DNA of 14,449 nucleotides. Origin: an uncultured Blautia sp. (GTDB lineage: Bacteria; Bacillota; Clostridia; Lachnospirales; Lachnospiraceae). Both the position numbers and the translations under genes were made by a program. The stretch spans positions 1-14,449 of the forward strand of contig USPF01000053.1 of NCBI GenBank assembly GCA_900556555.1, given 5' to 3'. The notes beneath the pieces were generated by a model that saw only the letters and a list, made by a program, of their open reading frames with translations, had not been told where the DNA came from and did not search any database. Below are positions 1-7,074 of the stretch, piece after piece. Position 1 is the stretch's first letter. The number at the start of each line of letters is the position of its first letter.

Positions 1-150
1 CCAGTCGTCGAACTCTTTAAACTCTCCGCTTCCGTCTATATCCTTAAAATAAAGTCCGTCCTTTTCAAGAATTTTTCTGCTTACAGTACCAATCATCGGT
101 CCATTCTGGTTTTTATAATATCGTAACTGTTCTGATGCTTTTTTTGCCAT
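1..150 (-). CDS. Probable glycoside hydrolase family 3 enzyme (beta-glucosidase-like), N-terminal 50 codons only
   Basis: Partial gene: the ATG is at 150-148 and the reading frame runs open off the left edge of the window. An AGGAGG lies about 7 bases upstream of the ATG, so the start is secure. The fragment ends with residues reading GLYFKDIDGSGEFKEFDDW. This resembles the N-terminal stretch of bacterial GH3 beta-glucosidases, where an FKD-L-NGNG-L-YEDW segment precedes the catalytic barrel. There is no signal peptide, so a cytoplasmic enzyme acting on imported oligosaccharides would be expected. The family call rests on recognising this short segment, and the catalytic domain is outside the window, so the substrate cannot be stated. 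The gene has its own promoter with an inverted repeat over the -10 box, which suggests regulation by a local repressor or activator. Confidence 0.6.
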   Translation of the reverse strand, partial: MAKKASEQLRYYKNQNGPMIGTVSRKILEKDGLYFKDIDGSGEFKEFDDW

Positions 151-180
151 AAAAAATACCTCCTATACTCACAGTCTCGC

Positions 181-207
181 TTTTCGATAACTTAATTATA
201 TCGAAAA
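181..207. promoter_or_regulatory. Inverted-repeat operator over the -10 box of the GH3 gene promoter
   Basis: A perfect 9-bp inverted repeat, TTTTCGATA-N9-TATCGAAAA, occupies 181-207. On the minus strand a consensus -10 box, TATAAT, lies at 200-195 inside it. No good -35 hexamer sits 16-18 bp upstream, so the promoter may need an activator, or the repeat may bind a repressor. The start codon at 150 is about 40 bases downstream of the -10 box. The repeat is visible directly; the binding factor is unknown. Confidence 0.5.
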
Positions 208-259
208 ACCAGACAAAAATATAGGAAGTATTTTTATCTATTTTTGTAGTATTTTCAGT

Positions 260-1006
260 TTAAGATACTTCTCCGATTTTCTCCAAAATCTGTCTCTTGT
301 ACTCCAGAAATTCTTCTGTAAGATTAAAGTCTTCTCGCCTTGGTTTTGGCTCTTTGATACAGATTTCTTCTGTAATTTTCCCCGGATGTCCTGTGAGAAG
401 GTAAATTCTATCTGATAAAAGAATTGCCTCATCAATATCATGGGTAATAAAAATCGTAGATAGATGAATCTGTTCCATGACCTTTAGATACCACTTATGC
501 ATCGCTGTTTTTGTTAGAGTATCCAGTGCTGAAAATGGCTCGTCCAGCAGTGCAATTTTATCAGAAAACATATAGGTCCGAAGCAGTGCTGCCCTCTGCC
601 GCATCCCTCCAGAGAGCTGGCTTGGATACTTTTTCTGTGTCCCATCCAGGCCAAATTCCTGAAAATAAGGCTGTACTTTTTTTCTGGCTTCTTTTTTCTT
701 TTCTCCTTTTATCACCAAAGGCAACGCTACATTATCTTCAATGGTCCGGTAAGGAAGCAGCAAATCTTTTTGCAGCATATAGCTTACGTTTCCAGGCTGT
801 CCTGTGATATCTTTACCATCCAGAAAGACCTGTCCTGATTCCGGAACCAGCAGTCCTGAAATCACATTAAACAAGGTCGTTTTTCCGCCTCCGCTGATTC
901 CCAGAAGTCCCACTAATTCATGATCATGGAGTTCTATGGAAACATCTTCCAAAATCTTATTTCCATCAAAAGCCTTTGTGACATGCGAAACTTTTAATTG
1001 TGCCAT
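260..1006 (-). CDS. thiZ: ABC transporter ATP-binding protein of a thiamine-precursor (HMP) importer, ThiZ-like
   Basis: This is the 248-residue ATPase subunit of the importer encoded with the two genes upstream. It would hydrolyse ATP at the inner face of the membrane to drive uptake. Walker A (GISGGGKT) is at residues 36-43, the LSGGM signature at 131-135, Walker B (IALLDEP) at 151-157, and the switch histidine in ITHD at 189. Length and motifs fit the nitrate/sulfonate/taurine-type ATPases to which ThiZ belongs. The family alone would not separate it from SsuB or TauB; the substrate is inferred from the TPP riboswitch and the THI5-like binding protein. The ATG at 1006 follows the binding protein's stop by 17 bp. 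It is the last gene of the operon. The sequence after its stop is AT-rich, with only weak hairpin potential (213-247) as a terminator. Confidence 0.85.
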   Translation of the reverse strand: MAQLKVSHVTKAFDGNKILEDVSIELHDHELVGLLGISGGGKTTLFNVISGLLVPESGQVFLDGKDITGQPGNVSYMLQKDLLLPYRTIEDNVALPLVIKGEKKKEARKKVQPYFQEFGLDGTQKKYPSQLSGGMRQRAALLRTYMFSDKIALLDEPFSALDTLTKTAMHKWYLKVMEQIHLSTIFITHDIDEAILLSDRIYLLTGHPGKITEEICIKEPKPRREDFNLTEEFLEYKRQILEKIGEVS

Positions 1007-1023
1007 AGTATTTCCAGTCCTTC

Positions 1024-2031
1024 TTACTCGGGAAGATATTCATTGGAGAATCCTGCGTTATCAGGAATTTCTGTCTCTGATAAGCCAGTTTCATTCAGCC
1101 ACTGATAGAATGCATTCCATCTTTTTGGATCAATATATCCCCATTGTTCTACTTCTGCTTTATACTGATCTTTCAAATATTCCTGACTTGCTTTTACTAA
1201 TTCTGTATCCAACTCCGGAGAAGCCTCACAGAGAATCTCAGCCGCCTTTTCCGGATCTTCTATGGCAAATTCATAGCCTTTTTTTAATGCCTCCAAAAAG
1301 GCTTTTGCTGTATCCGGCTCTTCCTTCAAAAACGAATTATTTGCAATAACTACAGGTGTATAGTAATCAAAAATAGGATTGATATCTTTAAATGCAAAAT
1401 AATCAGTATCAAGCTGTGCTACCTCTGTAGCCACACCAGCCCATGCATAAAAGACCCAGATTGCATCCACAGATTTTGATTTCAGAGCAGAAACTTCGTC
1501 TGTGACTGTACTTGGAATCAATTCTACTTTTGAAAAATCTCCTCCATCCTGTTCTACCACATTTTGTATCATCGCTTTTTCAATAGGCCCATCCCAGGTA
1601 GCATACTTCTTGCCTTCCATTCCTTTTGGTGTATCCAGCCCTTCACCCTTTCTGGAAATAATACCAGAAGTATTATGCTGAACAAGTGCCGCAACTGCTG
1701 TAGTAGGAAGTGCTTTTTCTCCGGCTACACCAGGTGCCATAGAATCCTGAAAGGAAACACCGAACTGAGCCTTTCCAGAAGCTACCAGTGCGTCTGCACC
1801 GTCTTCCGGCGGCTGTACGATTTCCACATCCAGACCTGCTTCTTCAAAATATCCCTGTGCCTGTGCCACATACAAACCTGTATGATTGGTATTTGGTGTC
1901 CAGTCCAGCACAAAGGTGATTTTTTCCTGTTTATCCTCTGCTGTTTTCTTGTCTTCTGCTTGATTACCACAAGCGGTCATGGATAAAATCATCCCTGCAC
2001 ACAAAAATATCGCTGCTATTTTCTTTTTCAT
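1024..2031 (-). CDS. thiY: Thiamine pyrimidine-precursor ABC transporter substrate-binding lipoprotein, ThiY/THI5-like
   Basis: A 335-residue extracytoplasmic solute-binding protein of the NMT1/THI5-like family, expected to capture hydroxymethylpyrimidine or a related thiamine fragment and pass it to the permease. Residues 1-21 form a lipoprotein signal: MKKK, a hydrophobic stretch, then SMTAC with the lipidated Cys at 21. A DWTPNTNHTG segment at 43-52 is characteristic of ThiY/THI5-like proteins. The start at 2031 is chosen over an upstream in-frame codon at 2073 because AAAGGA precedes it by 8 bases and it begins exactly at the signal peptide; the longer form would place 14 unrelated residues before it. 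The permease stop lies 14 bp upstream. Exact ligand (HMP, formylaminopyrimidine or similar) is not decidable from sequence alone. Confidence 0.88.
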   Translation of the reverse strand: MKKKIAAIFLCAGMILSMTACGNQAEDKKTAEDKQEKITFVLDWTPNTNHTGLYVAQAQGYFEEAGLDVEIVQPPEDGADALVASGKAQFGVSFQDSMAPGVAGEKALPTTAVAALVQHNTSGIISRKGEGLDTPKGMEGKKYATWDGPIEKAMIQNVVEQDGGDFSKVELIPSTVTDEVSALKSKSVDAIWVFYAWAGVATEVAQLDTDYFAFKDINPIFDYYTPVVIANNSFLKEEPDTAKAFLEALKKGYEFAIEDPEKAAEILCEASPELDTELVKASQEYLKDQYKAEVEQWGYIDPKRWNAFYQWLNETGLSETEIPDNAGFSNEYLPE

Positions 2032-2045
2032 AATGCTAATCCTTT

Positions 2046-2822
2046 CTACTTCGCATGTTCCCACGGCATGCATTTTTTCTGCAGTATTTCCACCAGTTTC
2101 ATCAGCAATAAACTGAGAATGGAGATGAGGAAAATCACGGCAAACATCTTGTCATAAGAAAATGCTTTTTTCACTCTGGTCATATAAACTCCCAAGCCAT
2201 GGAATCCACCCAGCCATTCGGAAATCACGGCACCTACCACAGAATAAGAAACAGAAATTCTCAAACTGGCGAAAAAATGGCTCATTGCTCCCGGAAGTTT
2301 AATGCACCGGAAGATTTGGAACCTTCCGGCTCCCATGGCACGCATCAAATTGATCATGTCTTTGTCTGCAGACTGAAATCCATCCAGAAGTCCCACCGTG
2401 ATAGGGAAAAAGGTTACAATGACAATCAAAATTACCTTTGGAAGCATCTCGTACCCGAACCAGAGAACCAGCAAAGGGGCAATTGCCACAGTAGGTACGG
2501 TCTGTGTCAATACGATCAAAGGATAAAATGCCTGGTACACTTTCTCAAACCGTTCCATCAGCACAGCCATCAAAAACCCCACTGCCACACCGAAAAACAA
2601 TCCCAGGGCAGCTTCCAAAAGAGTTACTCTGGCATTTTCCATTAAAAGTCCAAAGTCCAGGATAAATGCCTTTCCCACATCAATGGGTGACGGAAGCATA
2701 AAATCAGGTACCAGGCCTGCCCAGGATACAATCTGCCAGATAAGCAACAAAACCGCCACTGCAGATATTGCCCAGAATTTACTGGTGATGCTTTGTGACT
2801 TTTCTTTCAATGGTAAGTACAT
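2046..2822 (-). CDS. thiX: Thiamine-precursor ABC transporter permease, ThiX-like
   Basis: Membrane subunit of the importer, about 258 residues with some six hydrophobic segments. The first is near residues 15-37 (AISAVAVLLLIWQIV) and the last near the C-terminus (FAVIFLISILSLLLM). An EAA-type cytoplasmic loop that contacts the ATPase is visible around MRAMGAGRFQIFRCIKLPGA. It belongs to the binding-protein-dependent permeases of the SsuC/ThiX group. The start is uncertain. The ATG at 2822 has AAGGAG directly against it, a TTG at 2810 is spaced about 12 bases from the same AAGGAG, and a GTG at 2873 lies far upstream without a good site. Any of them overlaps the preceding thiamine-binding gene (44 nt for the ATG), so translation is probably coupled. 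Confidence 0.85.
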   Translation of the reverse strand: MYLPLKEKSQSITSKFWAISAVAVLLLIWQIVSWAGLVPDFMLPSPIDVGKAFILDFGLLMENARVTLLEAALGLFFGVAVGFLMAVLMERFEKVYQAFYPLIVLTQTVPTVAIAPLLVLWFGYEMLPKVILIVIVTFFPITVGLLDGFQSADKDMINLMRAMGAGRFQIFRCIKLPGAMSHFFASLRISVSYSVVGAVISEWLGGFHGLGVYMTRVKKAFSYDKMFAVIFLISILSLLLMKLVEILQKKCMPWEHAK

Positions 2823-3075
2823 CTCCTTCCGGTTTATAGCTGACTTTGATGTAAGCTGCAACCGAAGGTGCACCTGCTTTGACTGCTATATGCTGGCATT
2901 CTTTTACAATATCCATAAGTTCATCATAATCACCTTCAATGGTTGTCTCAAAAGGACCTACATAATAGTTATTTCCTGTACTTTTGATATATGCGATTAC
3001 TTCATCAACGATACGAATCAGTTCCTCATCATCTGCTGCAGCCGGTAAAGACTGGATTGCTACACTTGCGTTCAT
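2779..3075 (-). CDS. Thiamine-binding protein, MTH1187/YkoF-like family (formerly UPF0045/DUF77)
   Basis: A 98-residue soluble protein with a compact ferredoxin-like pattern. It begins with an alpha/beta segment (MNASVAIQSLPA), has a central GPFETTIEGDYDELMDIV stretch, and ends in a basic tail. Proteins of this family bind thiamine or related ligands; YkoF in the Bacillus subtilis thiamine/HMP transport operon is the known reference. The ATG at 3075 is preceded by AGGAGG at 8 bases. It is the first gene after the TPP riboswitch and its terminator, so it is repressed when TPP is plentiful. A cytoplasmic role as ligand carrier or sensor for the importer is an inference from position. No signal peptide is present, so it is unlikely to be the extracytoplasmic receptor. 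Confidence 0.8.
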   Translation of the reverse strand: MNASVAIQSLPAAADDEELIRIVDEVIAYIKSTGNNYYVGPFETTIEGDYDELMDIVKECQHIAVKAGAPSVAAYIKVSYKPEGDVLTIERKVTKHHQ

Positions 3076-3103
3076 TCTTTTTTCCTCCTATGATGTATGA
3101 TAT

Positions 3104-3138
3104 AAAAAAGCTCCTGCTAGGGGTCACCTGACAGGAGT
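3104..3138 (-). terminator. Riboswitch-controlled intrinsic terminator
   Basis: On the minus strand a CTCCTG/CAGGAG stem (3137-3132 with 3116-3111) closes a loop and is followed by CTTTTTT (U run at 3109-3104). It stands between the TPP aptamer and the first gene, with the ribosome binding site only about 20 bases beyond. That is the expected expression platform of a transcription-terminating riboswitch. Confidence 0.85.
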
Positions 3139-3159
3139 CAATCATCATCTATTTTTTCT

Positions 3160-3250
3160 ATGATTCCTACGCCGGCATTACCCGGATCAGGTATATGGGT
3201 CTAAGACGAATCGGTCTTATTCTCAGCCGGACTTCACCAGCTCCCCTAAC
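3160..3250 (-). ncRNA. TPP riboswitch aptamer (THI element)
   Basis: Minus-strand RNA carries the conserved core: GGGGAGC at the 5' side, CUGAGA (3226-3221), ACCC (3200-3197), ACCUGAUC (3192-3185), and the CCGG-GUAAUG-CCGGCGUAGG element (3186-3167). The pyrimidine arm GCUGG/CCGGC, an optional P3a arm UAAGAC/GUCUUA and the CCGG/CCGG pyrophosphate arm can all be drawn; GGGG pairs with ACCC as P2. The closing P1 stem is weak in the primary sequence. It controls the four-gene import operon downstream. With TPP bound the terminator at 3138-3104 should form and expression should stop. Confidence 0.95.
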
Positions 3251-3257
3251 GTTTTTC

Positions 3258-3286
3258 AGTGTACTTGATTTAACTTAAAAAGTCAA
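3258..3286 (-). promoter_or_regulatory. Sigma-70/sigma-A promoter of the thiamine import operon
   Basis: TTGACT (3286-3281), a 17-bp spacer and TACACT (3263-3258) read on the minus strand. The predicted transcript starts just before the riboswitch aptamer. The -35 box overlaps the stop codon (3285-3283) of the MocR gene, so the two units abut without spare sequence. Confidence 0.8.
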
Positions 3287-4725
3287 GAAATTCTTTTTCG
3301 CCACACTCGTTTCAGGATTTCCATGGCCTCCAAAATTTCCTTTTCTTCCATACATGCATAGCCCAGCAGAACATGCCTGGATGTCTTGGAATCCCCGGAA
3401 ATAGAATACTCCGACAACCCGTAGACTTTGACTCCTTCTTTTGCAGCAAGCTTCACTGCTTCCTCCTCTGTCAACCCATTTTCTAAGGACAGAAGCAGAT
3501 GAACCCCTGCATATTCTCCGGATGGTATGCAGATATCCGGTATTTCCTTTAATTGTTTTAGTAGGATATCATGTTTATTTTTATAGATTCCCCGCATTTT
3601 ATTAAGATGCCGCTCATAATATCCTTCTTGTAAAAACAATTCTAATATCCTCTGATCCACTTTGGATACGGTCACTGAAAACATATTTTTCCGCTCTTGA
3701 TAAAGCTCCATAAGACGGTTTGGAAGTACCATATAACTTACCCTGATAGACGGTGCAATAGACTTGGAAAAGGTTCCGATGTAGATAACACAATCATGGC
3801 TGTCAAAACCTTTTAACGCCGGAATCGGCTTTCCTTTGTAGCGGAATTCACTATCATAATCATCTTCAATAATATATCTTCCCTCTTTCTCCCCGGCCCA
3901 AGCTAACAGCGCCATACGCCGGCTTAAGGGCATGACAGTTCCTACCGGAAACTGATGAGAAGGCATTGCATATACCACATCGCCATTGCTTTTTTCCAGG
4001 GCATGACAATCAATTCCAGCTTTATCCTGACCAATCGTCTCCACCTGAAACCCCATATGTAAAAAATCATAATATGCGGTCAAATATGTGGGGTCTTCCA
4101 TAATAATCTTTTTATCTCTGCTAAGAATTGTTCCCAGAAGCATCAAAAGATAATCGTTTCCTGCACCTATAATAATCTGTTCTGCATTGCAATGCACTCC
4201 TCTGGCCTGATACAGATATTCGGCAACTGCCCTGCGAAATCCCCCCTCCCCACAGGGATTTCCAAGCTGAAAATCCTTTTGATCCGCCCCACCTAACACT
4301 CTTCTGGAAAGCTTTTGCCAAGCACTATAAGGGAACCCATGAGCATCAATACCGTTTAATGCAAAATCATACCGGTAATGTTCCTCTGCACAGGATTTCT
4401 GTTCTTTTTTTCTTCCTGTCCGGCCGTTTTCTGCTGCAAAACTACGCTCTTTTTGCTGTTCTGTATAGTACAGCCCCTGAATGTCGCATACATAATACCC
4501 TTTGCAGGAAACAGCCTCCATATAGCCTTCGGAAACAAGCTGATCATAAGATAATTCCACGGTGCTTCTGCTGACAGACAGACAGTTTGCCAAAGCTCTG
4601 GAAGAGGGCAGCTTTTCTCCTGCTTTTAAATGTCCGTGCTGTATTTCTCTTTTTATATACTCACAAATCTGCTGATACAAAGGGATTTCCGATTTGATAT
4701 GTAGTGGAATCAGCAGCTCTTTCAT
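3283..4725 (-). CDS. MocR-family transcriptional regulator (GntR HTH fused to aminotransferase-like domain)
   Basis: A 480-residue DNA-binding regulator. Residues 10-80 form a GntR-type winged helix (PLYQQICEYIKREI, then PSSRALANCLSVSRSTVELSYDQL). A linker at 85-115 leads to a fold-type I aminotransferase domain at about 118-480. The PLP-binding lysine is K321 in GTFSKSIAPS, and the EDDYDSEF segment at 287-294 supplies the Asp that contacts the PLP ring nitrogen. Length is typical for MocR/PdxR proteins, which sense PLP or an amino-acid adduct and often control vitamin B6, GABA or taurine genes. No pdx or gab gene is adjacent: glnS lies upstream and the TPP-riboswitch operon downstream, all on the same strand. 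I see no convincing promoter in the 70 bp before it. AGGTGAAAGGAC precedes the ATG at 4725. Target genes cannot be named. Confidence 0.88.
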   Translation of the reverse strand: MKELLIPLHIKSEIPLYQQICEYIKREIQHGHLKAGEKLPSSRALANCLSVSRSTVELSYDQLVSEGYMEAVSCKGYYVCDIQGLYYTEQQKERSFAAENGRTGRKKEQKSCAEEHYRYDFALNGIDAHGFPYSAWQKLSRRVLGGADQKDFQLGNPCGEGGFRRAVAEYLYQARGVHCNAEQIIIGAGNDYLLMLLGTILSRDKKIIMEDPTYLTAYYDFLHMGFQVETIGQDKAGIDCHALEKSNGDVVYAMPSHQFPVGTVMPLSRRMALLAWAGEKEGRYIIEDDYDSEFRYKGKPIPALKGFDSHDCVIYIGTFSKSIAPSIRVSYMVLPNRLMELYQERKNMFSVTVSKVDQRILELFLQEGYYERHLNKMRGIYKNKHDILLKQLKEIPDICIPSGEYAGVHLLLSLENGLTEEEAVKLAAKEGVKVYGLSEYSISGDSKTSRHVLLGYACMEEKEILEAMEILKRVWRKRIS

Positions 4726-4752
4726 GTCCTTTCACCTGCTTTCTCAGAAAGA

Positions 4753-4792
4753 CAAAGAGGAAACAGCCTTTTATCCGGATGTTTCCTCTTTG
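4753..4792 (-). terminator. Intrinsic terminator of glnS
   Basis: A perfect 12-bp inverted repeat (4753-4764 with 4781-4792, CAAAGAGGAAAC / GTTTCCTCTTTG) with a 16-base loop begins 4 bp after the glnS stop codon. On the minus strand it is followed by a U-rich but interrupted tract (TCTTTCT). The stem is strong; the U tract is imperfect, so some read-through into the MocR gene is possible. Confidence 0.7.
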
Positions 4793-4795
4793 TTC

Positions 4796-6475
4796 CTATT
4801 TTAATTTAAAAGAGCTCTTCAGGGATACAATTCTGTTAAATACAGGTGCTCCCGGCTTGCTGTCATGGCAGTCTGCACAGAAGAATCCATTTCTTACAAA
4901 CTGGAATCTGTCATAAGCTTCCGCTTTTCCAAGCTCTGGCTCTACCATACAGTTTTTCACAACAGTCAGAGAGTTTGGATTCAGATTCAGACTTCCGTCT
5001 TCTTTGTTATATACACCTTTTTCTTCGTCTACGATGTTCTCATACAGACGGCATTCTGCCTGAACGGCTGTATCTGCACATACCCAGTGAATGGTTCCTT
5101 TCACCTTTCTTCCATCTGGGGAATTTCCACCCTTAGAGGCTGGGTCATAGGTACAATGAATCACGGTAATATTGCCTTCTTCATCTTTTTCCACTCCTGT
5201 ACAGGTAACAAAATATGCATTCATAAGACGCACTTCATTGTCCGGATACAAACGTTTATACTTCTTCACAGGAACTTCCATGAAGTCTTCTCTTTCAATA
5301 TAGAGCTCTCTTCCAAATGGAACCTGTCTGCTTCCAAGCTCTGGATTTTCCATGTTATTTGGTACTTCCAGATACTCGATTTCACCTTCTGGATAATTGT
5401 CGATCACTACTTTTACAGGATCTAAAATTGCCATCATACGAGGTGCTTTCATCTTCAGATCTTCACGGATACAATACTCCAGCATCGCATAATCCACAGA
5501 ACTGTTTGCTTTGGAAACACCACAAAGTTCTACAAATTTCTGAATAGATTCCGGTGTAAAGCCACGTCTTCTAAGAGCGGCAATAGAAACAAGACGAGGG
5601 TCATCCCAGCCGTCTACAATGCCATCTTCTACCAGTTTTTTAATGTATCTTTTTCCAGTTACTACATTCGTAAGGTACAGTTTTGCAAACTCAATCTGTT
5701 TTGGAGGATGTACATATTCCAGTTCTCTTACCACCCAGTCATATAATGGTCTGTGATCCTCGAATTCCAGGGTACAGATGGAATGAGTAACCCCTTCAAT
5801 GGCATCTTCGATTGGATGTGCAAAGTCATACATCGGATAAATACACCACTGATCCCCTGTATTGTGGTGTGTCATATGTGCCACACGGTAAATAACCGGG
5901 TCTCTCATATTAATATTCGGAGAAGCCATGTCGATTTTTGCACGAAGAACCTTGCTTCCGTCTTCAAACTCTCCGTTTTTCATTTTTTCGAATAATTCCA
6001 GGTTTTCTTCCACACTTCTGTTTCTGTATGGACTTTCTTTTCCCGGCTCTGTAAGAGTTCCTCTGTACTCTCTGATTTCATCTGCAGTCAGGTCACATAC
6101 AAAAGCTTTGCCTTTTTTGATTAATTTCACTGCAGCTTCATACATCTGCTCAAAATAGTTAGAAGCAAAATAAAGGCGGTCTTCCCAGTCCGCACCAAGC
6201 CACTGAATGTCTGCTTTAATAGACTCTACAAACTCAACCTTTTCTTTTGTAGGGTTGGTATCATCAAAACGCATATTGAATTTACCATGGTATTTCTGTG
6301 CAAGTCCATAGTTTAATAAAATTGATTTTGCATGACCGATGTGCAGATATCCGTTTGGTTCCGGTGGAAAACGGGTACAGATTTCCTCATATTTCCCCTC
6401 TGCCAAGTCTTTTTCAATGATCTGTTCAATAAAGTTCTTTGACGTTACATTTTCTTTTCCTGTTTCTTTTTCCAC
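4796..6475 (-). CDS. glnS: Glutamine--tRNA ligase (GlnRS)
   Basis: Class I aminoacyl-tRNA synthetase that charges tRNA-Gln with glutamine. From the GTG at 6475 it is 559 residues, close to the 554 of E. coli GlnRS, and begins [20 protein letters not shown] in line with bacterial homologues. [16 protein letters not shown] carries the HIGH motif at about residues 45-48. [15 protein letters not shown] and the [22 protein letters not shown] block distinguish it from GluRS. WDDPR at 290-294 precedes the LRRRGF helix, and an anticodon-binding beta-barrel region follows with VKGTIHWV. The KMSKS-like loop reads TGKRY at 273-277, where E. coli GlnRS has MSKRK. The GTG is chosen because GGAGGA lies 6 bases upstream; an ATG 78 bases further up (6553) falls inside a TATAAT promoter box. 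GlnRS is patchy in Firmicutes, many of which use GatCAB instead. Confidence 0.95.
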   Translation of the reverse strand: MEKETGKENVTSKNFIEQIIEKDLAEGKYEEICTRFPPEPNGYLHIGHAKSILLNYGLAQKYHGKFNMRFDDTNPTKEKVEFVESIKADIQWLGADWEDRLYFASNYFEQMYEAAVKLIKKGKAFVCDLTADEIREYRGTLTEPGKESPYRNRSVEENLELFEKMKNGEFEDGSKVLRAKIDMASPNINMRDPVIYRVAHMTHHNTGDQWCIYPMYDFAHPIEDAIEGVTHSICTLEFEDHRPLYDWVVRELEYVHPPKQIEFAKLYLTNVVTGKRYIKKLVEDGIVDGWDDPRLVSIAALRRRGFTPESIQKFVELCGVSKANSSVDYAMLEYCIREDLKMKAPRMMAILDPVKVVIDNYPEGEIEYLEVPNNMENPELGSRQVPFGRELYIEREDFMEVPVKKYKRLYPDNEVRLMNAYFVTCTGVEKDEEGNITVIHCTYDPASKGGNSPDGRKVKGTIHWVCADTAVQAECRLYENIVDEEKGVYNKEDGSLNLNPNSLTVVKNCMVEPELGKAEAYDRFQFVRNGFFCADCHDSKPGAPVFNRIVSLKSSFKLK

Positions 6476-6551
6476 GCCTGTTCCTCCATCTATGTTTATT
6501 TCCTCCGGCTCACACCGGAATGAACGCTTTAAAAAGCCTGATAGCCTAAGC

Positions 6552-6582
6552 ATTATACTATCATAAAAAGTTCTTTTTTCAA
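6552..6582 (-). promoter_or_regulatory. glnS: Probable glnS promoter
   Basis: A perfect TATAAT lies at 6557-6552 on the minus strand. The best -35 candidate, TTGAAA (6582-6577), is 19 bp away, longer than ideal. The leader to the GTG start would be about 70 nt and contains a small CCGG-TGTGAG-CCGG hairpin at about 6498-6514. No T-box features are present. Confidence 0.5.
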
Positions 6583-6592
6583 AGGACTTTTT
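6565..6592 (-). terminator. Possible intrinsic terminator of the permease-truA-thioesterase operon
   Basis: Immediately after the thioesterase stop codon (6597-6599), minus-strand RNA can pair AAAAAGUCC (6592-6584) with GAACUUUUU (6573-6565), giving 7 bp plus one mismatch and a closing pair. The 3' arm doubles as the U tract. The stem is AT-rich, so its strength is doubtful, and its loop contains the proposed glnS -35 box. Confidence 0.4.
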
Positions 6593-6596
6593 TCGC

Positions 6597-7046
6597 CTAC
6601 TCTTCCAGAATCATAAAATTTGCTGTTGCAGTGGCAAGTAATTTCCCTGTTTTTTGAGAACGGCACTCCGCATGAACGTTGCAGATTCGGTGTCCTACCC
6701 TGTCCGCCTTTGCGGTTATCAGCAATGCATCCTGAGCCATTCCCGGACCTAAATAGTTAATATTCAGGTTAATGGTTGGAATCATCTGTCTTCTGCTGAC
6801 ATAACGCACGATTACGCCGCAGGTAGTGTCGATGGCTGCGGCAGTCATTCCTCCATGCATGGTTGCCATATGATTCAGCTCCCATCTCTGGATGGGAAAA
6901 CGGAGTGTTACACTCTTTTTTTCATAATTGCAGGAATAAAATTCTACCTGCATCTTACTGTACAAATGCTCCGGATCTTTTGGATACAACCGCTCCATAC
7001 TCTCCCGGATTTCCTGTTCCATTCTCTGCTGTCTGGTATCCTCCAT
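6597..7046 (-). CDS. PaaI-family hotdog-fold thioesterase, hypothetical
   Basis: A 149-residue single-domain protein. An N-terminal helical part (residues 1-30) is followed by a hotdog fold with the family's [10 protein letters not shown] segment at 64-73, where HGG and Asp73 correspond to the conserved active-site region of PaaI/YbgC-type acyl-CoA thioesterases. Then come [10 protein letters not shown] and a [13 protein letters not shown] beta strand. Such enzymes hydrolyse acyl-CoA or aryl-CoA thioesters; the substrate here is unknown. Two ATGs lie close together. The second (7046) is preferred because AGAGGA sits 7 bases before it, while it almost touches the first (7052). It follows truA by 28 bp and is the last gene of its operon, probably a bystander of tRNA modification. 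Confidence 0.8.
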   Translation of the reverse strand: MEDTRQQRMEQEIRESMERLYPKDPEHLYSKMQVEFYSCNYEKKSVTLRFPIQRWELNHMATMHGGMTAAAIDTTCGVIVRYVSRRQMIPTINLNINYLGPGMAQDALLITAKADRVGHRICNVHAECRSQKTGKLLATATANFMILEE

Positions 7047-7074
7047 GGTCATTTCCTCTTTTCTATACTTAATT

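Noticed and set aside
208..259. Terminator after the last thi gene
   Set aside because: The inverted repeat ACAAAAATA/TATTTTTGT (213-221, 239-247) is purely AT-rich with a 17-base loop; too weak to call.
4865..5425. 186-residue plus-strand open frame inside glnS
   Set aside because: It is antisense to well-conserved GlnRS sequence, has no ribosome binding site and no recognisable family.
6445..6489. Small 14-codon frame (ATG at 6489) overlapping the glnS start, possible leader peptide
   Set aside because: The spacing to the first GGAGGA is long (about 12 bases), the peptide is Lys-rich with only two Gln, and there is no attenuator hairpin; probably chance.
6476..6550. Possible T-box riboswitch ahead of the tRNA synthetase gene
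   Set aside because: The leader is only about 70 nt and shows no T-box sequence, specifier stem or terminator.
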